64,000 nucleotides of DNA from Pseudomonas sp. SG20056 (GTDB taxonomy: Bacteria > Pseudomonadota > Gammaproteobacteria > Pseudomonadales > Pseudomonadaceae), in NCBI RefSeq assembly GCF_031764535.1, contig NZ_CP134499.1, positions 1,240,001 through 1,304,000 of the forward strand. Direction: 5' to 3'. The notes beneath the pieces are model-generated. The model was not told the DNA's origin. It ran no database searches and saw nothing but the letters and a program-made list of their open reading frames with translations. How positions within the stretch are numbered: the first letter of the stretch is position 1; every line of letters begins with the position of its first letter. Positions 17,652-25,451 of this stretch are shown here, piece by piece. Both the position numbers and the translations under genes were made by a program.

Positions 17652-18114
17652 AATTCGTCAACCGGTTCCGCCCTTTACCCGGGAGTCCGCCATCTTAAAA
17701 GTCCGTCTTGCCGAAGATGGCTGGAACAGCCGCGATGCGGCCAAAGTGGCCATGGCTTATAGCCTGGACACCCAATGGCGCAACCGCGCCGAATTCGTCA
17801 CCAGCCGTGCCGAGGCGCAGGCGTTTTTAGAACGTAAGTGGCGCAAGGAGCTGGAGTACCGCTTGATCAAGGAGCTGTGGGCGTTTACCGATAACCGCAT
17901 CGCCGTGCGCTATGCCTACGAATGGCACGACGACTCGGGCAACTGGTTTCGCTCCTACGGCAACGAGAACTGGGAGTTCACCGAAAACGGTCTGATGGCG
18001 CATCGCTTTGCCTGCATCAACGACCTGCCCATTGAAGAGTCCGAACGCAAATTCCGCTGGCCATTGGGGCGGCGCCCTGATGACCATCCGGGGCTTTCGC
18101 AATTGGGGCTATAA
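17638..18114 (+). CDS. DUF1348 / NTF2-like protein
   Basis: A 158-residue protein of the DUF1348 branch of the NTF2 superfamily. The characteristic segments are [51 protein letters not shown] and [10 protein letters not shown]. The biochemical role of the family is not established. A good GGAG ribosome binding site lies 8 nt before the ATG. It appears to be the last gene of the GST-reductase operon. Confidence 0.88.
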   Translation: MSTAEIRQPVPPFTRESAILKVRLAEDGWNSRDAAKVAMAYSLDTQWRNRAEFVTSRAEAQAFLERKWRKELEYRLIKELWAFTDNRIAVRYAYEWHDDSGNWFRSYGNENWEFTENGLMAHRFACINDLPIEESERKFRWPLGRRPDDHPGLSQLGL

Positions 18115-18295
18115 GTCCAACCGACTCAGAAGGGCTGAGCGCTGCATGGACGGGGCCGTCATCGAGTACCTACCTGAATAGCCGTCGCAACGTGGTGCCC
18201 TTTGCAGATACTGGTGAACATCCGTTTGCTCACCAGCGCGTGTTCCTGCGCTTGCTGGTTTTCCAGCAGAGGCGCCCACAGGCGCCTTGCTTGGT

Positions 18296-19039
18296 TTAGA
18301 AGTCCTGTACGGTTGGGCGCAGCACGATTTCGTTGATGTCGACATCGGCAGGCTGCTCGATGGCGAAGGCGATAGCGCGTGCCACTGAGTCGGCGGGAAT
18401 GGCCTGCTGGTAGAAGTCGACCACGAAATCGCGGCTGGCCTGGTGGGAACTGCCGAACTTGAGTTCAGAGTCGACGGCGCCCGGCTCGATGGTGGTGGTC
18501 CGAATACGACCACCCACTTCATGGCGCAGCCCCTCGGAAATGGCGCGGACCGCAAACTTGGTACCGCTGTAGACCGTACCACCCGGGCTGAATACCTTCA
18601 GGCCCGCGACCGAGGCGATATTGATGAAATGCCCGCTGTTCTGCTGCTGGAACACTGGCAGTGCGGCTGCTACCCCGTACAGCAAGCCTTTGATATTGAT
18701 GTCAATCATGCGGTCCCACTCGTCCACCCGCCCTTCGCTCAGCGGGGCGATGGCCATCAGACCTGCGTTGTTGACCAGCACGTCGAGGCGGCCGAAGGTG
18801 TCTATTGCGCCCTGGATCAGTGCCTTGACGTCATCCTGGGAGGTGACATCGGTCTGGTAGGCCACCGCTTGGCCACCAGCGGCTACCAGCTCTGCAACCA
18901 GCGCATCCAGTTTCTCCTTGCGGCGTGCCGCCAGGACTACACGCGCCCCTTTTTCTGCCAGATGGCGGGCCGTGGCCTCGCCCAAACCGCTGCTGGCGCC
19001 AGTGATGATGACTACTTTTCCGGAAATATTGTTGCTCAT
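18296..19039 (-). CDS. SDR-family oxidoreductase
   Basis: A 247-residue classical SDR with cofactor motif TGASSGLGEA near residue 14, NNAG near 90, and catalytic SVAG...YSGTK. It resembles the YdfG/serine-dehydrogenase-like SDRs. I start at the ATG at 19039 (MSNNISGKVV), where SDR homology begins; an upstream in-frame ATG at 19123 would add 28 residues without similarity. It is divergent from a LysR gene with a clear palindrome between them. Confidence 0.9.
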   Translation of the reverse strand: MSNNISGKVVIITGASSGLGEATARHLAEKGARVVLAARRKEKLDALVAELVAAGGQAVAYQTDVTSQDDVKALIQGAIDTFGRLDVLVNNAGLMAIAPLSEGRVDEWDRMIDINIKGLLYGVAAALPVFQQQNSGHFINIASVAGLKVFSPGGTVYSGTKFAVRAISEGLRHEVGGRIRTTTIEPGAVDSELKFGSSHQASRDFVVDFYQQAIPADSVARAIAFAIEQPADVDINEIVLRPTVQDF

Positions 19040-19147
19040 GCTCTGAACCTCATCGTGACAGGTTGAACGACGCCGGGAGATGTCCCTGGCTTGCGAGCAC
19101 AGTAGAGCCACTGCAAATCTCAATAAATGGAAATGTTTGGATTAAGC

Positions 19148-19166
19148 TATTCCTTATTTTGGAATA
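19148..19166. promoter_or_regulatory. LysR-type operator between SDR and LysR genes
   Basis: TATTCC and GGAATA form a perfect 6-bp inverted repeat with a 7-bp AT-rich spacer, which contains the T-N11-A core expected for LTTR boxes. It lies 15 bp before the LysR start, in the 141-bp divergent region, the usual place for an autoregulatory and target-controlling site. Confidence 0.5.
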
Positions 19167-19180
19167 AAGGCGGGTAACAC

Positions 19181-20086
19181 ATGCTCAATCGCATGGAGAT
19201 GGTCAGGATCTTCTGCGCCGCTGCCGAGTCCGGCAGCTTCCGTGCAGCCGCAAGCCGCCTGGGTATTTCACCGCAGAGCGTGACGCGCGCCGTTCAGGCG
19301 CTGGAAGCCGAGCTGGGTGAGCCGCTCTTCCACCGCAATACCCGTCAGGTGCATATCACCGCCTTTGGCCAAGGCTATGCACAGGAAGCCCGTTCGGCCC
19401 TTGAGCACTTCGATGCACTCTTTCGCTCGCATCGCAGTGAACCTGAGCTTTCAGGCCGTATCGGGATTACCGCGCCGCAAACTATTGGCCGACACTACCT
19501 GGTTCCGTTTCTGCAGCCGCTGATGGCGGCTCATCCACACTTGCAGTTCCACTTGCGCCTGGAAGACCAGATGACGGACTCGGTGGAGGCGCAGATCGAC
19601 ATCGGCATTCGGGTCGGCTTGATACGCGACCGTCGTTACGTTGCGAAGGCACTGGCACCCGTACCCATGCATGTGGTTGCCAGCCCGGAGCTGGTCGAGC
19701 GGATTGGCTCACCGCGCTCGATTCAGGCGCTTGACGCCTGCCCACTGTCCGCGTTGATCGACCAGCGCAATGGCAGGCCCTGGCCTTGGCTGTTCGCCGA
19801 TGGCCAAAGTTTCACTCCCCGGCAACCCGTGTTGATTTGCGACGATGCTGATACCGAGCTGGAGGCGATTGTGTCCGGCACCTGTTTTGGTCAGATTCCC
19901 GCCTACCTTGCCAACCCATTAATCCGCAGCGGCAAGCTCATAACCGTGTTGGATGAGCTTGCTCCACCGCCCTGGGACCTGTTCATTTATCGCCCGCAAC
20001 AGGGCCCAGTTTCACGCCGAGTACGCCTGGTGTTCGATCACTTGACTGAGGCATTTCGCGACCCCCAACGTTTTCCTAGCGGCTGA
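19181..20086 (+). CDS. LysR-family transcriptional regulator
   Basis: A 301-residue LTTR with N-terminal HTH (CAAAESGSFRAAASRLGISPQSVTR, then HRNTRQVHITAFG) and an effector domain to residue 295. It is divergent from the SDR gene at 18296, its likely target. It ends before a strong hairpin terminator at 20193-20216. Confidence 0.92.
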   Translation: MLNRMEMVRIFCAAAESGSFRAAASRLGISPQSVTRAVQALEAELGEPLFHRNTRQVHITAFGQGYAQEARSALEHFDALFRSHRSEPELSGRIGITAPQTIGRHYLVPFLQPLMAAHPHLQFHLRLEDQMTDSVEAQIDIGIRVGLIRDRRYVAKALAPVPMHVVASPELVERIGSPRSIQALDACPLSALIDQRNGRPWPWLFADGQSFTPRQPVLICDDADTELEAIVSGTCFGQIPAYLANPLIRSGKLITVLDELAPPPWDLFIYRPQQGPVSRRVRLVFDHLTEAFRDPQRFPSG

Positions 20087-20192
20087 GTTACCGCCGGGGT
20101 TGGGCTGCACATGCCTATCTTCGGCTGTGTGAATAATTCTGCACGTTGTACCAGCCGACCACTGTAGAGGGGCACGCCGGCGTATTCCCCTC

Positions 20193-20216
20193 AAAGCCGC
20201 TCATGTGAGCGGCTTT
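20193..20216. terminator. Bidirectional terminator between LysR and amidase genes
   Basis: AAAGCCGCTCA and TGAGCGGCTTT form a perfect 11-bp stem with a 2-base centre. The A/T ends provide a short T-run on both strands. It sits between convergent genes, so it can serve both. Confidence 0.75.
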
Positions 20217-20229
20217 GTTGTCTGCGGCG

Positions 20230-21939
20230 TTAACCGCGCGACAGTGGCGGCGTGCGTGGCGGCACCAGACGTTTCGAACCGGTGGATTCGAACGCGGTGG
20301 CAAAGCGCAGCAGGGCCGAGTCGTCATAGGCGCGGCCGGCGAAGGTCAGGCCGGCTGGCATGCCGATATCGGCCATCACGCCCATTGGTACGGTGACGGT
20401 GGGCACGCCCAGGTGACGGATGGCCAGGTTGCCGTTGGCCACCCACACACCGTTGCTCCAGGCGATATCCGCAGACGCTGGATTGACGTCGGCATCCGCC
20501 GGGCCGACATCGGCGACGGTGGGGAACAGCACGGCGTCGAGGCCGAGGTTGTCCATCCAGTCTTCCAGGTCGAGCTTGCGGGTGTGCTCCAGGCCGCGCA
20601 GGCCGTCGGGCAGTGTTTCGATCTGGTCCCAGGTCTTCAGGCCGCGCTTGGCCATGTTGACGTATTCGTCCATGCCAGCGGCCAGGTCGCCTTCGCGGTT
20701 GGGCAGGGTGCCGGGGTCGTGGGGGAATATCTGCGGGCCGTCGACATCTGCCAGGCGATTGAGCTTTGGGTCTCCGTTGGCGCGCAGGAAGTCGTCAAAG
20801 GCCCAGCCGCTCAGTTCCCACAGTTCGTCATGCAGAAACTCCGGGGTGACGATGCCGCGGTTGTACGCGGTCGGTGCGCCGGGGCGGTCGCCTTCGCAGT
20901 TGGACACCAGCGGGAAGTCCACTTCGATGACTTCGGCGCCGGCGGCTTCCAGTGCCTTGCGTGCCTGCTCCCAGAGCGCAATGACTGACGGCCGAGTGTG
21001 GATGCGCTGGCCAGTCGGGCCGCCAATGCCTGGGTTTTCGCTGGTGCCGGCGGCGTCATCCTTGTTGATAAACATACGTGGCACGCCAAAGCGTTTGCCA
21101 GCCAGGGCATCGGCTTTGGCGGCCAGGTCGGCATAGGCGGCTGGACGTACCTCGGAGGCTTTCGGGATCGACACCCAAGGCTGCAGGCGCCACAGGTCGC
21201 CACGGTTGTCCGGGTCATCGGCGACCACGATATCGAGTATTTCCAGCAAGTCGGCCATGGTTCGCGCATAAGGCACCACCACGTCCATGGTCGGCGTCAG
21301 CGGCCAGTTGCCGCGTACCGATATCACTCCGCGTGATGGCGTGTAGGCGCACAGGCCATTGTTCGAGGCTGGGCCGCGACCGCTCGACCAGGTCTCTTCG
21401 GCCAGACCAAAAGCGGCAAAACTGGCGGCAGTGGCGGTGCCGGCACCGTTGGATGAGCCGGAAGCGAAGGGCGCGGTGAGGTAATCGGCGTTGTACGGGC
21501 TTTCCGCCCGGCCATAGACGCCGCGTTGCATACCTCCGTTGGCCATGGGCGGCATATTGGTTTTACCCAGGCAGATGGCCCCGGCGGCGCGCAAACGCTC
21601 GACGGTAAAGGCATCGCGATAGGCGACTAGGTCCTTGAAGGCTGGGCTGCCGGAGGCGGCGGTCAGGCCCTTGACCAGGTAGCTGTCTTTGGCCGTGTAG
21701 GGAATACCATCGAGTGGGCCAAGCGTTGCACCACGGGCGCGGCGCTCATCGGATGCCTGGGCTTCCTTGAGCGCATCGGGATTGCGCACGACGACTGCGT
21801 TAAGTTGGGTCGGGGTGCCGGCAGCATCGTAGGCGTCGATGCGGGCGAGGTAGGCCTGCACCAGTTCGACCGCCGTGGTCTGGCCGGCTTTGAGCGCGGT
21901 GCGCAGTGAAGCAATGGAAAGCTCGGTTACCTCGATCAT
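20230..21939 (-). CDS. Amidase-signature family hydrolase
   Basis: A 569-residue amidase-signature enzyme. The catalytic Lys is K84 in YTAKDSY, and the cis-Ser lies in GSSNGAG (about 161-167). The nucleophile loop, usually DTGGS-x-R, reads EETWSSGRGPAS (about 181-192), so S186 is the likely nucleophile in an unusual context. C-terminal GVPTVTVPMG is also typical. It hydrolyses an amide, substrate unknown. There is no signal peptide. A GST gene lies 89 bp upstream on the same strand. Confidence 0.85.
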   Translation of the reverse strand: MIEVTELSIASLRTALKAGQTTAVELVQAYLARIDAYDAAGTPTQLNAVVVRNPDALKEAQASDERRARGATLGPLDGIPYTAKDSYLVKGLTAASGSPAFKDLVAYRDAFTVERLRAAGAICLGKTNMPPMANGGMQRGVYGRAESPYNADYLTAPFASGSSNGAGTATAASFAAFGLAEETWSSGRGPASNNGLCAYTPSRGVISVRGNWPLTPTMDVVVPYARTMADLLEILDIVVADDPDNRGDLWRLQPWVSIPKASEVRPAAYADLAAKADALAGKRFGVPRMFINKDDAAGTSENPGIGGPTGQRIHTRPSVIALWEQARKALEAAGAEVIEVDFPLVSNCEGDRPGAPTAYNRGIVTPEFLHDELWELSGWAFDDFLRANGDPKLNRLADVDGPQIFPHDPGTLPNREGDLAAGMDEYVNMAKRGLKTWDQIETLPDGLRGLEHTRKLDLEDWMDNLGLDAVLFPTVADVGPADADVNPASADIAWSNGVWVANGNLAIRHLGVPTVTVPMGVMADIGMPAGLTFAGRAYDDSALLRFATAFESTGSKRLVPPRTPPLSRG

Positions 21940-22028
21940 GCTGTCACCGCTGGCTGTTGAAGAAAGTTGTTCATATCAGTTCTCGTGGCGCTGTTGTGTA
22001 CGCGTTGAACAGGTTGCTGGCGTCTATT

Positions 22029-22733
22029 TTAGCCGCGTGCTGGCGTGGCCAGGCCCTTGATGACTGCCGGGCGAGCGACAAAGGCTTGCAGCACCCGCTG
22101 CACATTAGTGAAGCGCTCGAATTCCACCAGCTCGCCGGCCTCGTAGAAACCCACCAGGTTGCGCACCCAGGGGAACACGGCGATATCGGCGATGCTGTAG
22201 TCCTCGCCCATGATCCAGCTACGGCCTTGCAGGCGTTGTTCAAGTACGCCGAGCAGGCGCTGGGATTCGGCGACGTAACGGTCGCGTGGGCGTTTGTCCG
22301 GGTAGTCCTTGCCAGCGAATTTATGAAAGAAGCCCAACTGGCCGAACATCGGGCCGATGCCGCCCATCTGCCACATCAGCCACTGCAGGGTTTCGTAGCG
22401 CGTGGCGGGGTCCTGTGCCAAGAGCTGGCCGGTTTTCTCTGCCAGGTAGATCAGGATCGCCCCAGACTCGAACAGCGCCAACGGTTTGCCGCCTGGGCCG
22501 TTGGGGTCGAGGATCGCCGGGATCTTGTTGTTGGGATTGAGCGAGAGGAATTCTTCACTGAGCTGATCGTTAGTGTCGAAGCTGACCAGGTGGGGCTCAT
22601 AGGCCAGGCCGATCTCTTCCAGCATGATCGAGGCCTTGACGCCGTTGGGCGTGGGCAGCGAATACAGCTGCAGGCGCTCTGGGTGCTGGGCGGACCATTT
22701 TTGCGTAATGGGGTAGGCGGAAAGGTCTGACAT
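22029..22733 (-). CDS. Nu-class glutathione S-transferase (YghU/YfcG-like)
   Basis: A 234-residue GST resembling the E. coli YghU/YfcG group, which reduce disulfides with bound glutathione. The thioredoxin-like domain contains LYSLPTPNGVKASIMLEE, NPNNKIPAI and FESGAILIYLAEK. The helical domain has WLMWQMGGIGPMFGQLGFF and the typical DYSIADIAVFPWV. It is upstream of the amidase on the same strand and is probably co-transcribed with it. Confidence 0.9.
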   Translation of the reverse strand: MSDLSAYPITQKWSAQHPERLQLYSLPTPNGVKASIMLEEIGLAYEPHLVSFDTNDQLSEEFLSLNPNNKIPAILDPNGPGGKPLALFESGAILIYLAEKTGQLLAQDPATRYETLQWLMWQMGGIGPMFGQLGFFHKFAGKDYPDKRPRDRYVAESQRLLGVLEQRLQGRSWIMGEDYSIADIAVFPWVRNLVGFYEAGELVEFERFTNVQRVLQAFVARPAVIKGLATPARG

Positions 22734-22868
22734 GGGCGCTCCGGATTAAGGTGGCGAAAGGCTCAGGATAACGGTGATTGGCCATTTGGTCAGGTTGCAG
22801 ATTTTTCCCCGCGTGCAGAAATCGGTATGGTTGGGGCCATCTCAACCCCAGCACACTGGAGAACCCCG

Positions 22869-23306
22869 ATGAGCCTGCACGGCGAATACGACAACCAGAA
22901 TATCTTTGCCCAGATCATCCGCGGCGAAGCCCCTTGCTACAAGCTCTACGAGGATGAGGATGTACTGGCCTTCCTCGATGTGTTTCCGCAGTCCTTCGGC
23001 CATACCCTGGTGATCCCCAAGCGCTCTGCGGCGCGCAATATTCTGGAAATCGACAGCGACAGCCTGAGCAAGGTGATGGCCGTGGTGCAGAAGCTTACGG
23101 GTGTGATCGTCGACGAGCTGGAGCCTGCCGGGGTGCAAGTGGCGCAGTTCAATGGCGCGCCAGCCGGGCAGACGGTGTTTCATATTCATATGCATATTGT
23201 GCCGCGCTATGCCGGCGAGACGCTCAGCGTGCATGCCGGCGGCAAGGCGACTCCGGAAGAGCTGGCGGCGCTGCAGGCGCGTCTGCTCAAACGCATCGCC
23301 GGTTGA
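22869..23306 (+). CDS. HIT-family nucleotide hydrolase/transferase
   Basis: A 145-residue histidine-triad protein with NIFAQIIRGEAPCYKLYEDE at the N-terminus and the catalytic triad HIHMHIVPR at about 99-107. HIT proteins hydrolyse nucleoside phosphoramidates or dinucleotides. The ATG at 22869 is chosen over one at 22827 because the conserved N-terminus begins there. It is divergent from the GST gene and followed after 118 bp by a lipoprotein gene. Confidence 0.92.
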   Translation: MSLHGEYDNQNIFAQIIRGEAPCYKLYEDEDVLAFLDVFPQSFGHTLVIPKRSAARNILEIDSDSLSKVMAVVQKLTGVIVDELEPAGVQVAQFNGAPAGQTVFHIHMHIVPRYAGETLSVHAGGKATPEELAALQARLLKRIAG

Positions 23307-23424
23307 TAAAAGCCTGGTTGCGGCGGCGCAAAAGTCTGTACTTGAGGCCGGCCGCGCCAGGGGCAATACTCAAGCCGTTTTGGCTGTTCCCCTTTGCTGT
23401 TTTCTGCGCCCATGGAGGGCTCCC

Positions 23425-23850
23425 ATGCGATTGATTTGTGCCGTTTTACCGCTGCTGCTGTTGGCCGGCTGTTCGTCCTGGAAGCCCGCGCCAGAGGATG
23501 TCAAACCTGTGCCGGCGGACCGTTTGCTGGGCTATCAGGTGCCGCTGGGGCAGGGCGGACAGTTGCAGGTCAATCGCGACTTCGGCGGCATGGGCGGCGG
23601 CTGCTATGTGGCGGTACTGGTTGACCGTAAGGTGGCTGCACGCATTGGTGTGGGTGAGCAGGTGCGTTTTCAGGTGCCGGTCGGCACACGGGTGCTGAGC
23701 ATTGGTATCGACGAGATGGACGACACCCTGTGCGGCATGGGCCGCCTGCGTCGTGAACTGGCCGTGAAAGTTGAGCCGGGCTCGCAGCAGAACTTCCGCA
23801 TCGTCAGCGATAACCGCAAAGGTTTCGACATCCTGCCAGTTACTCAGTAA
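23425..23850 (+). CDS. Small outer- or inner-membrane lipoprotein
   Basis: A 141-residue lipoprotein. The signal peptide ends in the lipobox LLAGC at about 13-17, so Cys17 should be acylated. The mature part has a Gly-rich stretch (FGGMGGGCYVAVLVDR) and is predicted to be mostly beta. Ser18-Ser19 after the Cys fit sorting to the outer membrane. The 3' part overlaps no other gene. Function unknown. Confidence 0.8.
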   Translation: MRLICAVLPLLLLAGCSSWKPAPEDVKPVPADRLLGYQVPLGQGGQLQVNRDFGGMGGGCYVAVLVDRKVAARIGVGEQVRFQVPVGTRVLSIGIDEMDDTLCGMGRLRRELAVKVEPGSQQNFRIVSDNRKGFDILPVTQ

Positions 23851-24039
23851 CCCTCAGTTAGCCGGTGCCCTTTCAGGCGCCGGCTACTTCTGCCGTCTGC
23901 ATCGGCCCGCGCATCGCCCGGATAACCTTCTTTTCTGATGTGCGCTGGCGCTCAGACTGGCGGCAATCTGCTACTGCGTATGGCTGTGCGGGCAAGCAGC
24001 AAGGGTAGAATCCGCTCGGTTAATTAACGGAGACGGGTC

Positions 24040-25374
24040 GTGAAGGGATTGCCGATTGCCATTGTCGGGGCCGGTACGGCGGGGTTGGCCACGGCGCTGT
24101 TCCTCGTTCGTCAGGGTTTCAGCGTACGCCTGCTGGAGCGAGTGCCGCAGCTGCAGCCGGTGGGTGCTGGGGTGTTGTTGCAACCTTCGGGGCTGGCGGT
24201 GCTGCAGCAGTTGGGCCTATTTGCCGAGTGCAGCGGCCTGGGTGCTCCTGTCAGTCGCTTGTACGGCACCTCGGCCAATGGCCGGGTGATTCTCGATACC
24301 CGTTACGCGCATTGGCAGCCCGGCAGTTTCGGCATGGGCATTCACCGCAGCGTATTGCTCACGGCCTTGCTCAACGCAGCGCGGCACGCCGGTGTGCCGG
24401 TTGAAACCGGCGTGTATATAAGCCGTTTCAGTCAGCATGGCAGTCATGTGCAGCTGTATCGCCAGGACGAACAGGGCGTCGAGCAGCCATTCGGCGAGTT
24501 CGCCGCGTTGGTGCTGGCTGATGGCGTGCGCTCGGCCCTGCGCGGGCAGATGCAGGTCAAGCAGTGGTTGCAGCCTTACCCTTGGGGCGCGTTGTGGAGC
24601 ATTGTGCCGACCCCGGCTTTGTCGCCAAACGCACCGGATACCACGGACCTGCGCCAGTGGTACCGCGACTGCGCGCAGATGTTCGGCATCATGCCCACTG
24701 GGCGTACTCACCTTAACCGCGAGCAAGCGCTGAGCAGTTTGTTCTGGAGCCTGCCGGTGGCGCAGTTTGACGCCTGGCGTGACGCCGGCTTGGCTGCCTG
24801 GAAAGCCCAGGTGCTGCAACTGGCGGGCAGCGCTGCCGAACCCTTTGTTGAACTGATCGAACGTCCCGAGCAACTCAGCCAGGCGGTGTATGCCGATGTG
24901 CGCATGCAGCAGTGGCACGACGGCCGGGTGATCGCCATCGGCGACTGCGCACACGCCATGAGCCCACAACTGGGCCAGGGCGCGAATATGGCACTGGTGG
25001 ATGCGGCTGCCTTGTCCGCCGCTGTCACCACACAACGCACCCCAAACGACTGCGACTGGTCAGCGGTATTCGCCGCCTATGCCAGCAGCCGGCGTGATCA
25101 CCTGCGTTATTACCGCCAAGCCAGCCGCCTGCTCACGCCACTGTTCCAATCTCACAGCCGCAGCCTGGCCTGGCTGCGTGACAGCGTATTGTTGCTGGCT
25201 CGGCACAATCCATTTGGCCGTGCGCATGCGGTCAGTACCCTGGTGGGTGGGCGCAGTGGTTGGTTACTGAAGGGTGCCGAACGGCCGTTGCAGGTCTGGA
25301 ATGGCCAACCTGAGGCGCGGGTTTTAGATGAACGTGCGACCCCCGTAAATACTGCCCAGCTGTCGGTGACCTGA
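24040..25374 (+). CDS. FAD-dependent aromatic-ring monooxygenase-like protein
   Basis: A 444-residue class A flavin monooxygenase. It has the FAD motif IVGAGTAGLATAL at residues 6-18, the DG motif VLADGVRSALR near 165 and the GD motif GDCAHAMSPQLGQGAN near 304. These are the three fingerprints of the PHBH/UbiH family. It should hydroxylate an aromatic or related substrate with NAD(P)H and O2. The GTG start is preceded by GGAG. No pathway genes adjoin it, so the substrate is open. Confidence 0.88.
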   Translation: MKGLPIAIVGAGTAGLATALFLVRQGFSVRLLERVPQLQPVGAGVLLQPSGLAVLQQLGLFAECSGLGAPVSRLYGTSANGRVILDTRYAHWQPGSFGMGIHRSVLLTALLNAARHAGVPVETGVYISRFSQHGSHVQLYRQDEQGVEQPFGEFAALVLADGVRSALRGQMQVKQWLQPYPWGALWSIVPTPALSPNAPDTTDLRQWYRDCAQMFGIMPTGRTHLNREQALSSLFWSLPVAQFDAWRDAGLAAWKAQVLQLAGSAAEPFVELIERPEQLSQAVYADVRMQQWHDGRVIAIGDCAHAMSPQLGQGANMALVDAAALSAAVTTQRTPNDCDWSAVFAAYASSRRDHLRYYRQASRLLTPLFQSHSRSLAWLRDSVLLLARHNPFGRAHAVSTLVGGRSGWLLKGAERPLQVWNGQPEARVLDERATPVNTAQLSVT

Positions 25375-25451
25375 GCCCTATGTGACCGGCCGCGAGTGCT
25401 GCACGCTTTGTTAATCTGCTCATCTATTTCAATTTGTAGCGAGGGATCGCC

